DNA from: Sandaracinaceae bacterium
Lineage (GTDB): Bacteria; Myxococcota_A; Polyangia; Polyangiales; Houyiibacteriaceae
Assembly (NCBI GenBank): GCA_012514415.1
Contig: JAAZAH010000409.1
Location: 1-6,740, forward strand
Length of the DNA: 6,740 nucleotides
Reading direction: 5' to 3'
The notes beneath the pieces were generated by a model, which had not been told where the DNA came from, ran no database searches, and worked only from the letters and a program-made list of their open reading frames with translations. Each line of letters starts with the position of its first letter. The stretch's first letter is position 1. Positions 5,650 through 6,740 of this stretch are shown here, one piece after another. The position numbers and the translations under genes are program-made.

Positions 5650-6258
5650 CTAGGGCGATGAAGGTGCGGCCTCCTCAGCAAGGAGATGCCCGCGCAGGGT
5701 GGCGACGGTGGGACGGGGATGAAGCGCGCCTTCGAGCTCGGTCTCGATCCGGACGACACCGACTCCCTCGCAGTACGTTGTGCGGATGCGCGCCGAGCTG
5801 GCTCGCCCGCGCTCCTCAACGACGACGCAAGGACTGAAGTGCGCGCTCTCCTCCTCGCGTTCGATGCGGACGTCGGTGCCCACCTCGACAATCTCGGCGA
5901 CTCCGCCGCGCGAGCGCCACGTCGTGCCGATCTCGAGAGGGAGCTTGAGCAGGTAACTCCCGCTGTCGAGATGAAAAATCCCGTCCTCCCTGAGCTGATA
6001 AAAGACGGGCTCACTCCCCGAGCTGCTTAGGGCGAAATGCTCCCCTTGTCGCATCACGACCCGCGTGATGACGAGGCTTTTGAGCGGCTCTCCCGTATCG
6101 ACGTCGTAGGACCAGACGCTCCCCTCCGCCGCGGGGAAATAGCGCTCCAGAGCGGAAAGCTCAGCGGTGGGCGCGGCCGGAGCGATTTCCGCCGCGCCGC
6201 ACCCAGCGATGACGAGTGTGATAAGCGAAGAGACTCGGAGCCGCGACGGTTTCCACAT
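5650..6258 (-). CDS. Beta-rich lipoprotein of unknown function
   Basis: A predicted 202-residue lipoprotein. The N-terminus has Lys3, Arg6 and Arg8, a hydrophobic core and the lipobox VIAGC with Cys20 as the anchor. An Ala/Pro-rich spacer (21-36) leads to RYFPAAEGSVWSYDVDTGEP (39-58), a pattern I recognise from myxobacterial-type lipoproteins that begin with FPL-x-G-x-W-x-Y. Alternating strands follow, including FYQLREDGIFHLDSGSYLLK (86-105), LPLEIGTTWRSRGG (106-119) and EGVGVVRIETEL (164-175). Cys144 and Cys163 could form a disulfide in the envelope. No enzymatic motif is visible. The ATG at 6258 is the only start giving a complete signal peptide; no clear Shine-Dalgarno sequence precedes it. 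It follows the SDR gene on the same strand after 54 bp, so cotranscription is possible but a hairpin lies in the gap. It converges on the pseudokinase gene. Confidence 0.82.
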   Translation of the reverse strand: MWKPSRLRVSSLITLVIAGCGAAEIAPAAPTAELSALERYFPAAEGSVWSYDVDTGEPLKSLVITRVVMRQGEHFALSSSGSEPVFYQLREDGIFHLDSGSYLLKLPLEIGTTWRSRGGVAEIVEVGTDVRIEREEESAHFSPCVVVEERGRASSARIRTTYCEGVGVVRIETELEGALHPRPTVATLRGHLLAEEAAPSSP

Positions 6259-6280
6259 GCTTTTTGGCTTCAGTCAAGGC

Positions 6281-6297
6281 GCCCGCCCCGAGCGGGC
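6281..6297 (-). terminator. GC hairpin between SDR and lipoprotein genes
   Basis: GCCCGC (6281-6286) and GCGGGC (6292-6297) form a perfect 6-bp stem with a 5-nt loop, starting about 16 nt after the SDR stop in the direction of transcription. No T run follows directly, so it may attenuate rather than terminate. TTGACT, read on the minus strand next to it (complement of 6272-6277), resembles a -35 but sits too near the lipoprotein ATG to serve it. Confidence 0.3.
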
Positions 6298-6312
6298 TTC
6301 GACGCCGGGAGC

Positions 6313-6740
6313 TCAGTCTTCGGGAACGGGATAAGGCGGATATTGGGGCACTTCATCAGGGATGAACCACGTATCGCCCCAGAGGCTTGCTCCACCGTCG
6401 ATATAGAAGGTTTGCCCGGTGATGAAATCGGCGTAGCGCGAAGCGAGGTAGTTGATGAGATGCGCCACCTCTTCGGGCGTGCCCAATCGCTTGATGGGGC
6501 AAGCCTTCTTCGAAGACTCGAGGAGGCCCTCGCCGTATTGGCGCGTTCCCGTCGTCTTGATGACGCCGGGGGCGACCGCGTTCACGCGAATCCCGAATTG
6601 CGCCCATTCGACGGCGAGCGTTTTCGTGAGGTTATCCACACCCGCACGCGCGGCTCCGGTATGCGCCATGCCCGGAAAGCCGCGGGACATCTCCGCGACG
6701 ACATTGACGATGCGACCGCGCTTTTGCGGGATGAAGGCGA
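6313..6740 (-). CDS. SDR family oxidoreductase, C-terminal part (trans-2-enoyl-CoA reductase-like)
   Basis: This is the last 141 residues of a short-chain dehydrogenase/reductase; the Rossmann NAD(P)-binding N-terminus lies beyond the right edge. The reading frame stays open through base 6738, so the ATG at 6690 is internal and not the start. Visible landmarks are GRIVNVVAEM, the HTGAARAGVDNLTKTLAVEW segment, RVNAVAPGVIKT (cofactor-side loop) and FITGQTFYIDGGASLWGD at the end of the fold. The classic YxxxK is absent: the Lys of DNLTK is present, but Asp stands at the Tyr position and His-Thr precede GAARAG. The same HSGAARAGV arrangement occurs in human peroxisomal trans-2-enoyl-CoA reductase (PECR), recalled from memory, so an enoyl-CoA or dienoyl-CoA reductase type is likelier than a standard alcohol dehydrogenase. 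The Pro/Tyr-rich tail after IPDE is also PECR-like in position. Substrate is not determined. Confidence 0.88.
   Translation of the reverse strand, partial: AFIPQKRGRIVNVVAEMSRGFPGMAHTGAARAGVDNLTKTLAVEWAQFGIRVNAVAPGVIKTTGTRQYGEGLLESSKKACPIKRLGTPEEVAHLINYLASRYADFITGQTFYIDGGASLWGDTWFIPDEVPQYPPYPVPED

Noticed and set aside
6313..6690. Complete 125-residue SDR starting at 6690
   Set aside because: The frame continues upstream to the window edge with SDR-like sequence (FIPQKRGRIVNVV), so the gene is a longer one cut by the edge.

Overview
The window is high-GC bacterial DNA with seven protein-coding genes packed with short gaps, no RNA genes, no insertion sequences and no CRISPR array. Two Cys-anchored lipoproteins, a periplasmic TPR/PEGA-like protein with a C-terminal anchor, and a large single-pass Ser/Thr-kinase-like protein together suggest a Gram-negative predator-type or deltaproteobacterial lineage (Myxococcota/Bradymonadota-like). 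That assignment is inference from gene style; no marker gene is present.

Layout, left to right. (1) On the + strand, an APC-superfamily amino acid permease of the cationic amino acid transporter type (108-1709) overlaps by ATGA a DUF72/YecE-family TIM-barrel protein (1706-2662). (2) On the - strand, a two-gene unit has a TPR/PEGA-like membrane protein (3921-3133) overlapping by 7 nt a small Cys-rich lipoprotein (3139-2699). (3) Diverging from that unit, a + strand transmembrane protein of the Ser/Thr kinase fold (3945-5531) has lost most catalytic residues and ends in a Ser/Thr/Met-rich tail. (4) On the - strand, a partial SDR oxidoreductase resembling peroxisomal trans-2-enoyl-CoA reductase (runs off the right edge, stop at 6313) is followed by a second, beta-rich lipoprotein (6258-5650).

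The most interesting part is the central divergent locus at 2699-5531. Its products would be a cytoplasmic pseudokinase domain tethered through the inner membrane to a disordered periplasmic tail, a periplasmic TPR/PEGA-like protein held by a C-terminal membrane helix, and an outer-envelope lipoprotein with four evenly spaced cysteines. The kinase start and the likely TPR-protein start are only 23 bp apart, so their promoters must lie inside each other's reading frames. I infer a possible envelope signalling or scaffolding module; its function cannot be read from the sequence. The flanking genes look like ordinary metabolism and transport.
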